A stretch of DNA of 64,000 nt. Origin: Brumimicrobium salinarum. Its GTDB lineage: Bacteria > Bacteroidota > Bacteroidia > Flavobacteriales_D > Crocinitomicaceae. The notes under the pieces are model-generated. The model was not told the DNA's origin. It made no database searches and saw only the letters and a list, made by a program, of their open reading frames with translations. The stretch covers positions 62,001 to 126,000 of the forward strand of contig NZ_PJNI01000008.1 of the NCBI RefSeq assembly GCF_002844555.1, read 5' to 3'. The position numbers were made by a program, and so were the translations under genes. Of the stretch, positions 1 through 7,991 are shown one piece after another (the stretch's first letter is position 1; every line of letters starts with the position of its first letter).

Positions 1-180
1 GTGGATTGTTAGCTTCCCAACACTCACAAAAGCATCGAGCACGTTTCTCTGTTCTGGATATAACTCGTTGAGTACATCTAATGAAGTGTATAATTCTAAA
101 TCAATAGAAAAGAAAGATACGGTTAAATTTAGGTCGTGCAAATCAATAAAGATACACGCATCGGTAATGGCTATCTTCAT
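1..180 (-). CDS. PIN-like domain protein (partial, C-terminus outside window)
   Basis: Read on the minus strand from an ATG at 178-180, this frame stays open to the window edge and gives 60 residues beginning MKIAITDACIFIDLHDL. The early acidic residue in ITDACIFIDL and the later TSLDVLNELYPEQ are the pattern of PIN-like ribonuclease domains, where scattered acidic residues bind metal. It starts about 6 bases after the stop of the XRE/ImmA gene, so the two should be one transcription unit. An XRE-peptidase gene followed by a PIN-like gene is a known predicted toxin-antitoxin arrangement, in which this would be the toxin. Only the N-terminal part is visible, so the remaining catalytic residues cannot be checked. 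Confidence 0.65.
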   Translation of the reverse strand, partial: MKIAITDACIFIDLHDLNLTVSFFSIDLELYTSLDVLNELYPEQRNVLDAFVSVGKLTIH

Positions 181-186
181 AGATTC

Positions 187-1245
187 TTATATCATTTTAG
201 TGTTTGCTTTAAATGCTGCAAGCGTCATGTTTTTAAGTGCTGCCGCTTTGCTCATGGAAATCAATTCTTCCACAACGGCTCTGTATATTAATTGGTCAAA
301 ACGCCCCGATTCTTCGTGTCCATGATATTCAAAAGGCTCATCAACCCTCCAATTATTATCATCCATCATTTTAAAGAATTGTCGTGTATAATTATTATTT
401 ACAATTTTGCAAACATTAGCCCGCATCACAATAGCTTGCATGGATATTCCGTATTGCTTCTTGATATTGCCCAATTCATTCATAGATAATTGCTTTCTGT
501 GTTCACCCAATTCTTGTTTAATTGCAGCCTCGGGCAATAACATTGCTCCCGCAAACTGATGACACAAAGTTTCAATTTGTTTATGGGTTAGGCTCTCATT
601 AAAGTCTAACAGTAAATGTCCCAATTCATGCAATAAGGTAAACCTCAATCGGTCTTTTTTATTATCCATTTGGGTTTCATTGTAGGCAATTACAGGAATA
701 TTTCCATTGGCATAAGTTTGTAAACCATCAAAATTGCCATCAGCTTTAATTTTTAAAACTTTAATGTGTTTATCCTCTAGTAGTTCAGCGATGTTGGGCA
801 TGGCATTATTACCAAGTTTCCATTCTTTACGCAGAGAATTAGCCGCATGATTTACATTGGCATAACCAGAAACTGCTGGATAATCTTCCAATGGGTTTAC
901 AAAATTATTTTTTATCCCTAAAATTTCTTCTATTTCAAGATAGCGAGAAAGATAGTCCTTGGTTTGCTCTTGAATTCTGGTTTCTTCTTTTGCAGGTATT
1001 TTTAGTTTACGATATTCCACTTTTCCAATCTCTACGGTCATAGGATTAAAAAAGAAATCTGGTCGTACATTAAATATTTTACTGAATTCAGCAATCATTT
1101 CACTATCAGGAATTACTTCACCTTTTTCATAGCGATAAATAGCTTGCCTAGTGATTTTATTATTGAGTTTGTCAACAACGTCCTGTAAAGATAGTCCACT
1201 TAACAATCGAGCTGATTTAAATCTTTCCGCGAAAATAGTATTCAT
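187..1245 (-). CDS. XRE-family regulator with ImmA/IrrE metallopeptidase domain
   Basis: The 352-residue protein has an N-terminal helix-turn-helix (residues about 5-60, with the XRE-like stretch RQAIYRYEKGEVIPD) followed by a COG2856/ImmA-IrrE peptidase domain marked by the zinc motif HELGHLLLD. Family members cleave or inactivate repressors, or serve as antitoxin-like regulators. It lies directly upstream of the PIN-like gene at 1-180, so it is probably the control half of a toxin-antitoxin pair. The promoter region to its right carries repeated GTTTACAAA words, as expected for autoregulation. Start choice: the ATG at 1243-1245 precedes a good HTH and no longer frame exists. The target of the peptidase cannot be read from sequence. 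Confidence 0.85.
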   Translation of the reverse strand: MNTIFAERFKSARLLSGLSLQDVVDKLNNKITRQAIYRYEKGEVIPDSEMIAEFSKIFNVRPDFFFNPMTVEIGKVEYRKLKIPAKEETRIQEQTKDYLSRYLEIEEILGIKNNFVNPLEDYPAVSGYANVNHAANSLRKEWKLGNNAMPNIAELLEDKHIKVLKIKADGNFDGLQTYANGNIPVIAYNETQMDNKKDRLRFTLLHELGHLLLDFNESLTHKQIETLCHQFAGAMLLPEAAIKQELGEHRKQLSMNELGNIKKQYGISMQAIVMRANVCKIVNNNYTRQFFKMMDDNNWRVDEPFEYHGHEESGRFDQLIYRAVVEELISMSKAAALKNMTLAAFKANTKMI

Positions 1246-1266
1246 TGTTTTTGGTTTTAATTAAAA

Positions 1267-1294
1267 CAAATATAGGTGTTTTTTAGTTTACAAA
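1267..1294 (-). promoter_or_regulatory. Bacteroidota-type promoter of the XRE/ImmA gene
   Basis: On the minus strand there is a -7 box TATATTTG (1267-1274) and a TTTG -33 box (1291-1294) separated by 16 bases, close to the TTTG/TAnnTTTG consensus of Bacteroidota sigma factors. The -33 box lies inside a GTTTACAAA word (1286-1294), so a repressor bound there would block transcription. Confidence 0.5.
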
Positions 1295-1385
1295 GTTTAT
1301 TTCGTATAGATTTTAACATGTTTATATTGGTTGAATATCTGTGTTTATAATCATTTTATAAAGGATTTATAGAAAATAGGCAACC

Positions 1386-1429
1386 TTTGTAAAGTTTACA
1401 ACGTTATTTGTTTTTAATATTTTGTAAAC
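1386..1429. promoter_or_regulatory. Operator-like palindrome and half-site (TTGTAAA/TTTACAA)
   Basis: Positions 1387-1401 form an odd palindrome TTGTAAA-G-TTTACAA. A further half-site TTTGTAAAC is at 1421-1429, and another (GTTTACAAA) overlaps the promoter at 1286-1294. The same word recurring three times in 145 bases upstream of an HTH gene suggests its binding sites. The regulator that binds is inferred. Confidence 0.5.
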
Positions 1430-1514
1430 TGATAAAAATTATATATAATTGAATAGACGTCCAGTTCTTTCGGTCGAGAAGTGAGAGAATAATGTAAACA
1501 AAAACTTAATTAAG

Positions 1515-1637
1515 ATGGCGAAAGACGCATCCGGTAAGAAGTTCAATAGAGTTCCTGCTCACACTAAAAAAGTAGGTGGAAAAACTATTAAAGTTAAAGA
1601 GCATATCCGAAGTAATCGTAAAGATTCAAAAGGATAA
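1515..1637 (+). CDS. Small basic protein (40 aa), unknown
   Basis: ATG at 1515 opens a 40-codon frame starting MAKDASGKKFNRVPAHTKKV and ending in a Lys/Arg-rich tail. It is strongly basic with no Cys and no hydrophobic helix, so it is probably cytoplasmic and nucleic-acid binding if translated. Glycine-lysine turns and a KVKEHIRSN segment resemble small conserved proteins often seen in Bacteroidota accessory regions, but no named family is recognised. It is followed 73 bases later by another tiny gene and then the CBASS operon in the same direction. Third codon positions are A/T rich, which supports real coding. Function unknown. Confidence 0.5.
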   Translation: MAKDASGKKFNRVPAHTKKVGGKTIKVKEHIRSNRKDSKG

Positions 1638-1710
1638 TTAATGTTCTTAAAAAGAGCGAATCTCCTCTGCTCTGGAAAGGAGAAGTAAATAATAATTTTA
1701 AATCATACTT

Positions 1711-1863
1711 ATGATGAAAAACTTACAAAAATCAAATCAAGTTAGTGTTTGTCACAAAAACAGCTGTGTACATGCAGCAGGTGAAAATGCTAAAATGATT
1801 ACAATGGGCGCAACATTAATGTTGGTGCTTATTGGAATTGCAGTATTACTAAAATCTGCATAA
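1711..1863 (+). CDS. Small single-pass membrane protein (50 aa) upstream of CBASS
   Basis: The frame from ATG 1711 encodes 50 residues: a polar N-terminal half with two cysteines (VCHKNSCVHAAGENAKM) and a C-terminal hydrophobic helix (about residues 31-47, GATLMLVLIGIAVLL). There is no signal peptidase site, so a single-pass tail-anchored topology is likely. It ends 65 bases before the Cap15-like effector gene on the same strand, so co-transcription with the CBASS genes is plausible. No family is recognised. It might be an accessory or regulator of the membrane effector, but that is inference from position only. Confidence 0.5.
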   Translation: MMKNLQKSNQVSVCHKNSCVHAAGENAKMITMGATLMLVLIGIAVLLKSA

Positions 1864-1928
1864 TGATAATTGGGAAGGGAGAAAGACTTCCTTCCTAAAT
1901 TTTAATTTTTATAAAAACAAAAACGCTT

Positions 1929-2546
1929 ATGAAGCACGATTACTTTAAATATTATAATTCAAAAACTTTACTAACTCTTATTGTATTGATATTATCCCCA
2001 TTATTATTAATCAAAGAGTATTGGCTATTGTCCATTTCTAGTATTGCGGTATTAACTGCAATCTTGATGTTTATTTCTACCTATTTATGGAAGTACAAGC
2101 CTTTCAAATACATTTTCTGGATAGATGATTTTTCTGGTAGGTATGAAGGGTTTTTACATTTTCAATATAAAGATGATCAAGGAAATCTGAAAACAGGAAA
2201 ATTACCTCATGTTAAAACGATTAAACAAAATGGTCATGTAATTACCATTACATCTTCTACAATGAAAGAAGGTGGCGTAAAATCATCAAAGTCTGTAAGT
2301 AAAGCATTGTCAATAGAGAAGACCAAAGATGAGCAACATTTTAAGTTGACCTATGACTATTTGAATGAAGGAAGTACTGAACAGAACTTCTCAAAACATG
2401 AGGGTACAGACATAATTGAGTTTATCAGAAATGGAACTGAAAAAACATTGGCAGGCGGATATTACACTGGAAGGGAACCTTTTCAGACAAAAGGAGAGTA
2501 TTCAAAACTTAACTGGGTCAGCAACGACCTTAATCACGAATTTTAA
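1929..2546 (+). CDS. cap15: CBASS membrane effector, Cap15-like (2TM plus beta-barrel)
   Basis: This 205-residue protein has two hydrophobic helices near the N-terminus (about residues 13-30 and 33-52) and then a beta-rich soluble domain beginning at WIDDFSGRYEGFLHF and ending near GEYSKLNWVS. That is the layout of the SMODS-associated 2TM beta-strand-rich effectors, characterised as Cap15: the barrel binds a cyclic nucleotide made by the neighbouring CD-NTase, and the protein then assembles in and disrupts the inner membrane, killing the infected cell. It is immediately upstream (11 bases) of a CD-NTase gene, which supports the call. The nucleotide sensed cannot be deduced. The identification is by fold pattern and context rather than by alignment. 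Confidence 0.8.
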   Translation: MKHDYFKYYNSKTLLTLIVLILSPLLLIKEYWLLSISSIAVLTAILMFISTYLWKYKPFKYIFWIDDFSGRYEGFLHFQYKDDQGNLKTGKLPHVKTIKQNGHVITITSSTMKEGGVKSSKSVSKALSIEKTKDEQHFKLTYDYLNEGSTEQNFSKHEGTDIIEFIRNGTEKTLAGGYYTGREPFQTKGEYSKLNWVSNDLNHEF

Positions 2547-2557
2547 TATAAATAAAA

Positions 2558-3562
2558 ATGTCAGTATTACATAAAGAATTTATTGGATTTAATAAAGAAA
2601 TAAAATTAGATCCTAAAAAGAAAGAAGGACTTTTAACAAGTCGAAAAGACCTTAGAAAAAAAATTAAAAAATGGTTTTCTGAAAATAAATCTAATGAGTT
2701 ACAACCTAAATTCGCAAGTCAAGGATCTATTGAAATGGATACAGCGATCAATCCAATCCCAGTCTATGATGAAGAGTTAGACAGAAGGTTATTCAAATAT
2801 GATTTGGATGATGGAATCTATTTTATAGAAAAAGAAGATGAAGACAATCGTAAACCAATTCAAACATGGCATAATTGGGTTTTTGACTCAGTTGATAATC
2901 ACACAAAGCAAGATACAATTCGAAAACAAACTTGTATTCGTGTAGTTTTTGCTGATGGCCACCACATTGACTTACCTATTTATTACAAAAAAGACGATAT
3001 AATAGAATTAGCTCATCGCACCAAGGACTGGACAGTAAGTGATGCAAAAGCTTTCTTTGAATGGTTTAATGAGTTGAAAAGTCCACAGTTAGTTAGAATT
3101 GTTAGATACTTAAAAGCATGGAAGGATTATAGAGAATTAAAAAACAGTTCTCTTAAGCTTCCTAGCGGTTTTGAACTAACTATTCTTGCTGTTAATAATT
3201 ACACTGAAGATGATAATGATGATTTTTCATTTCGTGAAACAGTCCGCAAAATAGACAAGGAACTAAATAAAGTGAATGGCTTTAAATGTATTCGTCCAAC
3301 CACCCCGAAAGATGAAGATGTCTTCGCTGATTATTCAGAAACCAGAAAAAACGACTTCCTAAAGAGTTTAGGCAACTTACTAAGAGATTTAGATAAGGCA
3401 GAAGCTGAAACGAATTTTAAAAAAGCAAGTGAAGTCCTTATAAAAAATCAGTTTGGTGATAGATTTCCTTTAGGGGAGGATAAAGATCAAGATGTAAAGT
3501 CAGAAAATTTAGGAAGAGCAATTTCTACTGCACCCATAATTCCACGTCCTTATGGATATTAA
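2558..3562 (+). CDS. CD-NTase (cGAS/DncV-like nucleotidyltransferase) of CBASS
   Basis: The 334-residue protein carries the nucleotidyltransferase signature: a GS motif (FASQGSIEMDT, G56-S57), the paired acidic residues in KYDLDDGIYF (D82 and D84), and a third metal ligand in GHHIDLPIYY (D138). It should make a cyclic di- or trinucleotide on phage infection and activate the Cap15-like effector encoded upstream. The lid and product specificity cannot be read, so the clade is left open, though the motif spacing looks E-like. The C-terminus is a flexible tail ending PRPYGY. In CBASS with ubiquitin-like machinery this tail is the conjugated part. The gene overlaps the E2-like gene by 11 bases, implying translational coupling. 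Confidence 0.88.
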   Translation: MSVLHKEFIGFNKEIKLDPKKKEGLLTSRKDLRKKIKKWFSENKSNELQPKFASQGSIEMDTAINPIPVYDEELDRRLFKYDLDDGIYFIEKEDEDNRKPIQTWHNWVFDSVDNHTKQDTIRKQTCIRVVFADGHHIDLPIYYKKDDIIELAHRTKDWTVSDAKAFFEWFNELKSPQLVRIVRYLKAWKDYRELKNSSLKLPSGFELTILAVNNYTEDDNDDFSFRETVRKIDKELNKVNGFKCIRPTTPKDEDVFADYSETRKNDFLKSLGNLLRDLDKAEAETNFKKASEVLIKNQFGDRFPLGEDKDQDVKSENLGRAISTAPIIPRPYGY

Positions 3563-4253
3563 TCAGCAAATAAATGAAGTGCTAGAAAGCTTTCCTCATT
3601 TAAATTGGGATAAAGACAATTTAGAGTTTACAGGAGAGCTTTCTATAGCTCCAGACGACAGTTACGATATACAAATAGTAATTGGTAGATTCCCTATTCG
3701 TTTTCCTTTGGTTTATGAAGTTGGTGAAAGGATACCCTTAAAAATTGATCGTCATATTTATCCAAGTACTGGTAATTGCTGCCTAACTACAGCAGCAAAA
3801 GAGTGTATTCTACTCAAGACCAAAATAAAAACGCTACATGATTTCATTTCATTGATCGTTGTCCCATACTTTCAGAACAATTCATTTTATGAATTAAATA
3901 AAAAATATAAAGAAGGTGAGTATTCACATGGAGCACCTGGTGTAATTGAAGGATATCGTGATATACTGAGTATTGAAAAGATGAGCCTCATTCCTGCTAT
4001 TTTGAAAGTAAGAGTTTCAGGAGGATTGCTCAATAACAGAAATGAGTGTTATTGTGGAAGTGGGTTCACTCTTAAAACATGCAAGAATGGTCTTCATAAA
4101 AGGTCGTACAAAGAGTTTAAACGATTGGATATAGCGTTGCTTAAACACGATTTATATAAAATCATTAATCCTTTTATAAGAGAGATTGGGTTAAGACAGT
4201 TATTAAAGGAACGTTCTAAATGGAATATTACAAGTCAAAAAATCGTTATGTAA
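3552..4253 (+). CDS. E2-like (Cap2-short type) CBASS protein with SEC-C-like zinc knuckle
   Basis: The 233-residue protein has an E2/UBC-like region: IPLKIDRHIYPSTGNCCLTT places a candidate catalytic cysteine at C76 or C77, and the following GEYSHGAPGVIEGY matches the HG segment of prokaryotic E2 families. It has no E1 or JAB domain, so the locus resembles the short type II CBASS architecture, in which a lone E2 primes the CD-NTase through its C-terminal tail. Residues 166-182 form C-x-C-x8-C-x4-H (NECYCGSG onward), a SEC-C-like zinc knuckle, which I do not know to be standard on these E2 proteins. The start overlaps the CD-NTase gene by 11 bases. Confidence 0.75.
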   Translation: MDINQQINEVLESFPHLNWDKDNLEFTGELSIAPDDSYDIQIVIGRFPIRFPLVYEVGERIPLKIDRHIYPSTGNCCLTTAAKECILLKTKIKTLHDFISLIVVPYFQNNSFYELNKKYKEGEYSHGAPGVIEGYRDILSIEKMSLIPAILKVRVSGGLLNNRNECYCGSGFTLKTCKNGLHKRSYKEFKRLDIALLKHDLYKIINPFIREIGLRQLLKERSKWNITSQKIVM

Positions 4254-4378
4254 GTAATATGCTATAAAAACATTGATTTGTATCATTTTGATGATTTTTA
4301 GATCTTTGTTTAAAGAATGGCTTACTTTTTGAATTGTTCGATATTAATTAAGTTGAGATTTAAAGAATAAATAATACA

Positions 4379-6046
4379 ATGAAATTTGACCATAACGAAG
4401 AATACACCAACGAATCATTATATGCTTATGACATAAGCAATAAAATCATATTTATCGGTGATGTTTTACAAGACAAAAACGGTCTAGGTCCTGGATATTT
4501 TTGTTTAGGTTGTAAGAAGAAAATGGAGGCAGTTTTACCAAAAAAGAAAATTTCAAAATACTTTAGACATCACGTAACTAAAGGTTCAAAAAACAATTGC
4601 ACCTACTCTCACGAAACACATAGACACTTTTTATCCAAGTCTTATTTAAAAGAATTAAATAAAATTAAAGTCCCACCACTTTATAAGTACCCTGATTCAG
4701 ATGATGACCCAATTTACCAAATACGAGAAGCTGATTTTGTCAAGGCTCATTCTGTTATCTTAGAAAAGGCAATATTTGAAGATGAAAATGGAAAAGTACA
4801 ATTGGTAAGTAAAGATAAAGTAGATGAAAAATATCTTTATTTTATCCCTGACGCTATCTTATTAAACGAAAAAAACGAACCTATTCTCTTGGTTGAATTT
4901 GTTGCTACTCACAAACCTGATCAAAAAAAATTAATGAAATTAAAAAGATTAGGTATTGATGCGATTCAGGTATATGTACCTAAATCTTCACCTGAAGAAA
5001 TTAAACGAAACTTACTTATATCAAAAAATACTAAATGGCTTTTCAATTATGAAGAACAAAAAACAGTCTATACACAAATTTCCGCGGAAGATTCAAGAAG
5101 AATATATGATGTTGATGAGCTCCAAAGATCATTTTTTGAAGAAGGTTACAAATGCAGAAGCGCACAACTTGGAGAACTTATACGATCAATTGAAAAAATC
5201 TTGGAATCAGAATCGTACAGAACAATTGAACAAAACATTGAATCAGAAATACGAAGAATTACGCTTGCTTCAGAAAGAGCTGAATCAGAACTGGAAGAAC
5301 TACGAGAAAAACATAGCAGATCAGGAATTGAGAGATATCAAGAGCAAAGAGAGAGAGTTGAAGTCTCGGAAAAGGAATTTCAAAGCAAAGTTAGTAGACT
5401 TGAGCAAAGATACCGTTCAAAGAGATCAAGAGTTGAAAGAGAAATCAGAGTTATTGAAGAAGAAACAAGAGAAGTTGTCTCAGCTATCGAAGCCCAATCC
5501 AATATTGATGAAGCAATTGAACGAGAACAAAAAACTGAAAAAGAAATTAGACAAAAAACAGAAGGATTATCAAATAAAATTGGAGAATTACAACAGAAGC
5601 TTGGAAGAGAATCAGAGCAACTTCGAGAGTCTTATGAACAAGAAGAAGAACGACTTGAAGAAGAGTTCAGAAGAGATTCAGAAAGAAAAGAGCAAGACAT
5701 TAAAGAATTACGAGAAAAAACAGAATCCATACCAGAAACCTTTGAAAGACTTAGAAAAGACATTGAGTCAAAAATCGCTGGATTTCGAACAGAAGAAGCA
5801 GCAGTTATCGAAAGATTTCGACTTATGGAAAAAAGAATCGAGTCAGAATCTTCAAGAACAATTACAAAAAGAAGAGAAGAAAATGAACGAATTCGAAAAG
5901 AGCGTCTTGAAAAGTTTGATAATGGCGATATTAGAGAAGCACTCGCCAATCCTTATTCATCAAAGAGAATTCCTGAGCTCGAAGAACATGCCGAACTGTA
6001 TTCAAACCGTCTCAAACTTATCAGAAAAATTGAAAAAGAAGATTAA
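4379..6046 (+). CDS. CoiA-like zinc-finger/PD-(D/E)XK nuclease fused to a long coiled coil
   Basis: The N-terminal 85 residues hold a treble-clef-like zinc site (YFCLGCKKKM, C42/C45, then FRHH and CTYSHETHRHF), and residues about 150-190 carry PDAILL and LVEFVATH, the acidic pair of a CoiA-type PD-(D/E)XK nuclease. Residues about 290-520 are almost pure Glu/Arg coiled coil. A second long frame (4956-6128) runs through the coil, but its codons end in G about half the time, unlike neighbouring genes, while this frame has A/T third positions, so this one is real up to about 6030. After the stop, the other frame continues with good codons for 25 residues, so the authentic C-terminus may lie there. 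Role is probably DNA processing or defence; unproven. Confidence 0.7.
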   Translation: MKFDHNEEYTNESLYAYDISNKIIFIGDVLQDKNGLGPGYFCLGCKKKMEAVLPKKKISKYFRHHVTKGSKNNCTYSHETHRHFLSKSYLKELNKIKVPPLYKYPDSDDDPIYQIREADFVKAHSVILEKAIFEDENGKVQLVSKDKVDEKYLYFIPDAILLNEKNEPILLVEFVATHKPDQKKLMKLKRLGIDAIQVYVPKSSPEEIKRNLLISKNTKWLFNYEEQKTVYTQISAEDSRRIYDVDELQRSFFEEGYKCRSAQLGELIRSIEKILESESYRTIEQNIESEIRRITLASERAESELEELREKHSRSGIERYQEQRERVEVSEKEFQSKVSRLEQRYRSKRSRVEREIRVIEEETREVVSAIEAQSNIDEAIEREQKTEKEIRQKTEGLSNKIGELQQKLGRESEQLRESYEQEEERLEEEFRRDSERKEQDIKELREKTESIPETFERLRKDIESKIAGFRTEEAAVIERFRLMEKRIESESSRTITKRREENERIRKERLEKFDNGDIREALANPYSSKRIPELEEHAELYSNRLKLIRKIEKED

Positions 6047-6128
6047 TAATCGATTAGCCTCAAGAGGAACTACTTTGGAACAGTTTTGTCTTGAAGAAGG
6101 AATCGATGTATCAAATTTTAAGTTATAG

Positions 6129-6488
6129 ATTAGATCATTTTTATAATAATCCTGCCGAATTACATAAAATTTTCACCTTAGACAATGCGTAGAACCTCCA
6201 TTCTAAAATCCCCAAGTCGAGTACAATGAAAACTGTTGTTTCGGGTAAGCTTCGGGATACATTCGGGAAAGGAACTAACATTTTTTTTCTGCTTACTAAC
6301 CTCTTGTTACCGTCAAGTATCTAAGCTTTTCAATAGTGATTGTCCTTTGTAGCTCAATCTATATCGTTACTCTCGTCTATTGGCCTTTTCATAAATGGTA
6401 AATTCAAGATACTCTATTTAATTACCTCAAAAATGAGATCCAGTAATAATTAAAATATATTCACGATATTAGCAACAACAAAAACACC
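6129..6488. other. Intergenic stretch with a faint regulator-linker relic
   Basis: No convincing gene is seen. A 32-codon frame from ATG 6226 begins MKTVVSGKLRDTFGKGTN, and the underlying bases (TCGGGTAAGCTTCGGGA) resemble the reiterated TTCGGGAAAGC words of the broken regulator at 7992-8243. It may be a fragment of another copy of that gene type. The rest is AT-rich leader of the next gene. Confidence 0.35.
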
Positions 6489-7868
6489 ATGCCCGAAACA
6501 AACCGAATAGAATTCAAAGAGAAGCTCACCAAAGAGATAGACCTGGAGAAAGAAGTAATTGCTTTCCTCAACTACAATGAAGGTGGTTTTATTTATATTG
6601 GGATTGATAAAATGGGAACAGTTGTGGGCGTTAAGGATATTGATGGCGATATGCTCAAAATCAAGGACCGCCTAAAAACCAATATCATTCCTTCCTGTAT
6701 GGGATTGTTTGATATAAGTTCGGAGGAAAAGGATGGCAAAGACATTATTAAGATTACGGTAGCAAGTGGTTCAGAAAAGCCCTATTACAAACGCAAATAC
6801 GGCATGTCTGAAAAGGGCGCATACATTCGCAATGGAACTGCAGCCGATCCCATGCCTCAAAAAATGATTGATGAATTGTTTGCCAAAAGAACTAAAACAT
6901 CAATCGGTAAAATTAGATCGAGCCGTCAAGACCTCACTTTCGAGCAACTGAAAATCTATTATGAAGGAAAAGGCATTACGCTGAATAAGAATTTCGCGAA
7001 GAACCTTGAATTATTAACTGAAAAAGGCGAATACAATTACGTTGCCTATTTAATGGCAGATGAAAATGGTACTTCAATTAAGTTGGCAAAATACAATGGT
7101 TTAACAAGAGTAGATTTAACTGAAAATCCAGATTTCGGGTATGAATCTTTAATCAAAGCGACAAAACAAGTTCTAGACAAAATAGAAATTGAAAACAAAA
7201 GCGATACCAGCATCACTTCAGCGGAACGTATAGACAAACGTCCATGGTCTTCCATTGCATTGCGAGAAGCGATATTAAATGCATTTGTACACAATGATTA
7301 CACAACGGAAGTACCCCCAAAATTTGAGATTTTTGATGACAGAATAGAAATCACTTCTACAGGTGGTTTACCTAATGGCTTAAGTAAAGACGAGTTCTTT
7401 GAAGGCTTCTCAGTTCCAAGAAATAAAGAACTAATGCGTATTTATAAAGACCTAGAATTAGTTGAACAATTAGGTTCTGGAGTACCTCGAATTTTAGAGT
7501 ACTATGGAAGAGAATGTTTTAAGTTTTCTGAAAACTTTTTAAGAATGACTTTCCCGAAAGAAGATATCACCCCCCAAGTTAAAACCATGCCAGTAAAGGA
7601 AAGCGATGAGTCTGCCCCCCAAGTCACCCCCCAAGTTACCCCCCAAGTTAAAAAATTAATATGGGCAATATCGGATGAAATGGGGAGAGAGGAAATTCAA
7701 ACGAAATTAAATTTATCTGACAAGCGCAACTATAGAGAAAACTATCAAAAACCAGCAATCAATTTAGATTTAATCGAAATGACTATTCCTGAAAAACCAA
7801 ACAGCAGCTTACAAAAATACAGACTAACAGATAAAGGAAAAGAATTGAAGAAATTAATGAGTAAATAA
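6489..7868 (+). CDS. Schlafen AlbA_2 / HATPase_c_4 transcriptional regulator-like protein
   Basis: The 459-residue protein begins with an AlbA_2 domain (FKEKLTKEIDLEKEVIAFLN, then GGFIYIGIDKMGTVVG) and continues into a HATPase_c_4 domain with LREAILNAFVHNDYT, IFDDRIEITSTGGLPNG and LGSGVPRILEYY. A proline-rich linker repeats TPQV three times (about residues 385-400) before a C-terminal winged-helix-like tail. Such proteins bind DNA or RNA and are common in accessory regions. The start ATG at 6489 is followed at once by the domain. A fragment of a relative lies just downstream (7992-8243), so a tandem pair probably existed. Exact target unknown. Confidence 0.82.
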   Translation: MPETNRIEFKEKLTKEIDLEKEVIAFLNYNEGGFIYIGIDKMGTVVGVKDIDGDMLKIKDRLKTNIIPSCMGLFDISSEEKDGKDIIKITVASGSEKPYYKRKYGMSEKGAYIRNGTAADPMPQKMIDELFAKRTKTSIGKIRSSRQDLTFEQLKIYYEGKGITLNKNFAKNLELLTEKGEYNYVAYLMADENGTSIKLAKYNGLTRVDLTENPDFGYESLIKATKQVLDKIEIENKSDTSITSAERIDKRPWSSIALREAILNAFVHNDYTTEVPPKFEIFDDRIEITSTGGLPNGLSKDEFFEGFSVPRNKELMRIYKDLELVEQLGSGVPRILEYYGRECFKFSENFLRMTFPKEDITPQVKTMPVKESDESAPQVTPQVTPQVKKLIWAISDEMGREEIQTKLNLSDKRNYRENYQKPAINLDLIEMTIPEKPNSSLQKYRLTDKGKELKKLMSK

Positions 7869-7991
7869 TGGTCAATTAGCTATTTTACAAAAAGACTGAA
7901 AGACCATTGTCACTTCATTAGCAACAAGGATTTAAACAACATTACAAACCAAAATCAATTGTTACTAAAAGTAGACCGAAAAAATATTTAA

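Noticed and set aside
4956-6128. Long +3 frame through the coiled-coil gene as a separate 390-aa protein
   Set aside because: Codons in this frame often end in G, unlike neighbours, while the overlapping frame 4379-6046 has A/T third positions and the conserved nuclease head. Only the last 25 codons look genuine.
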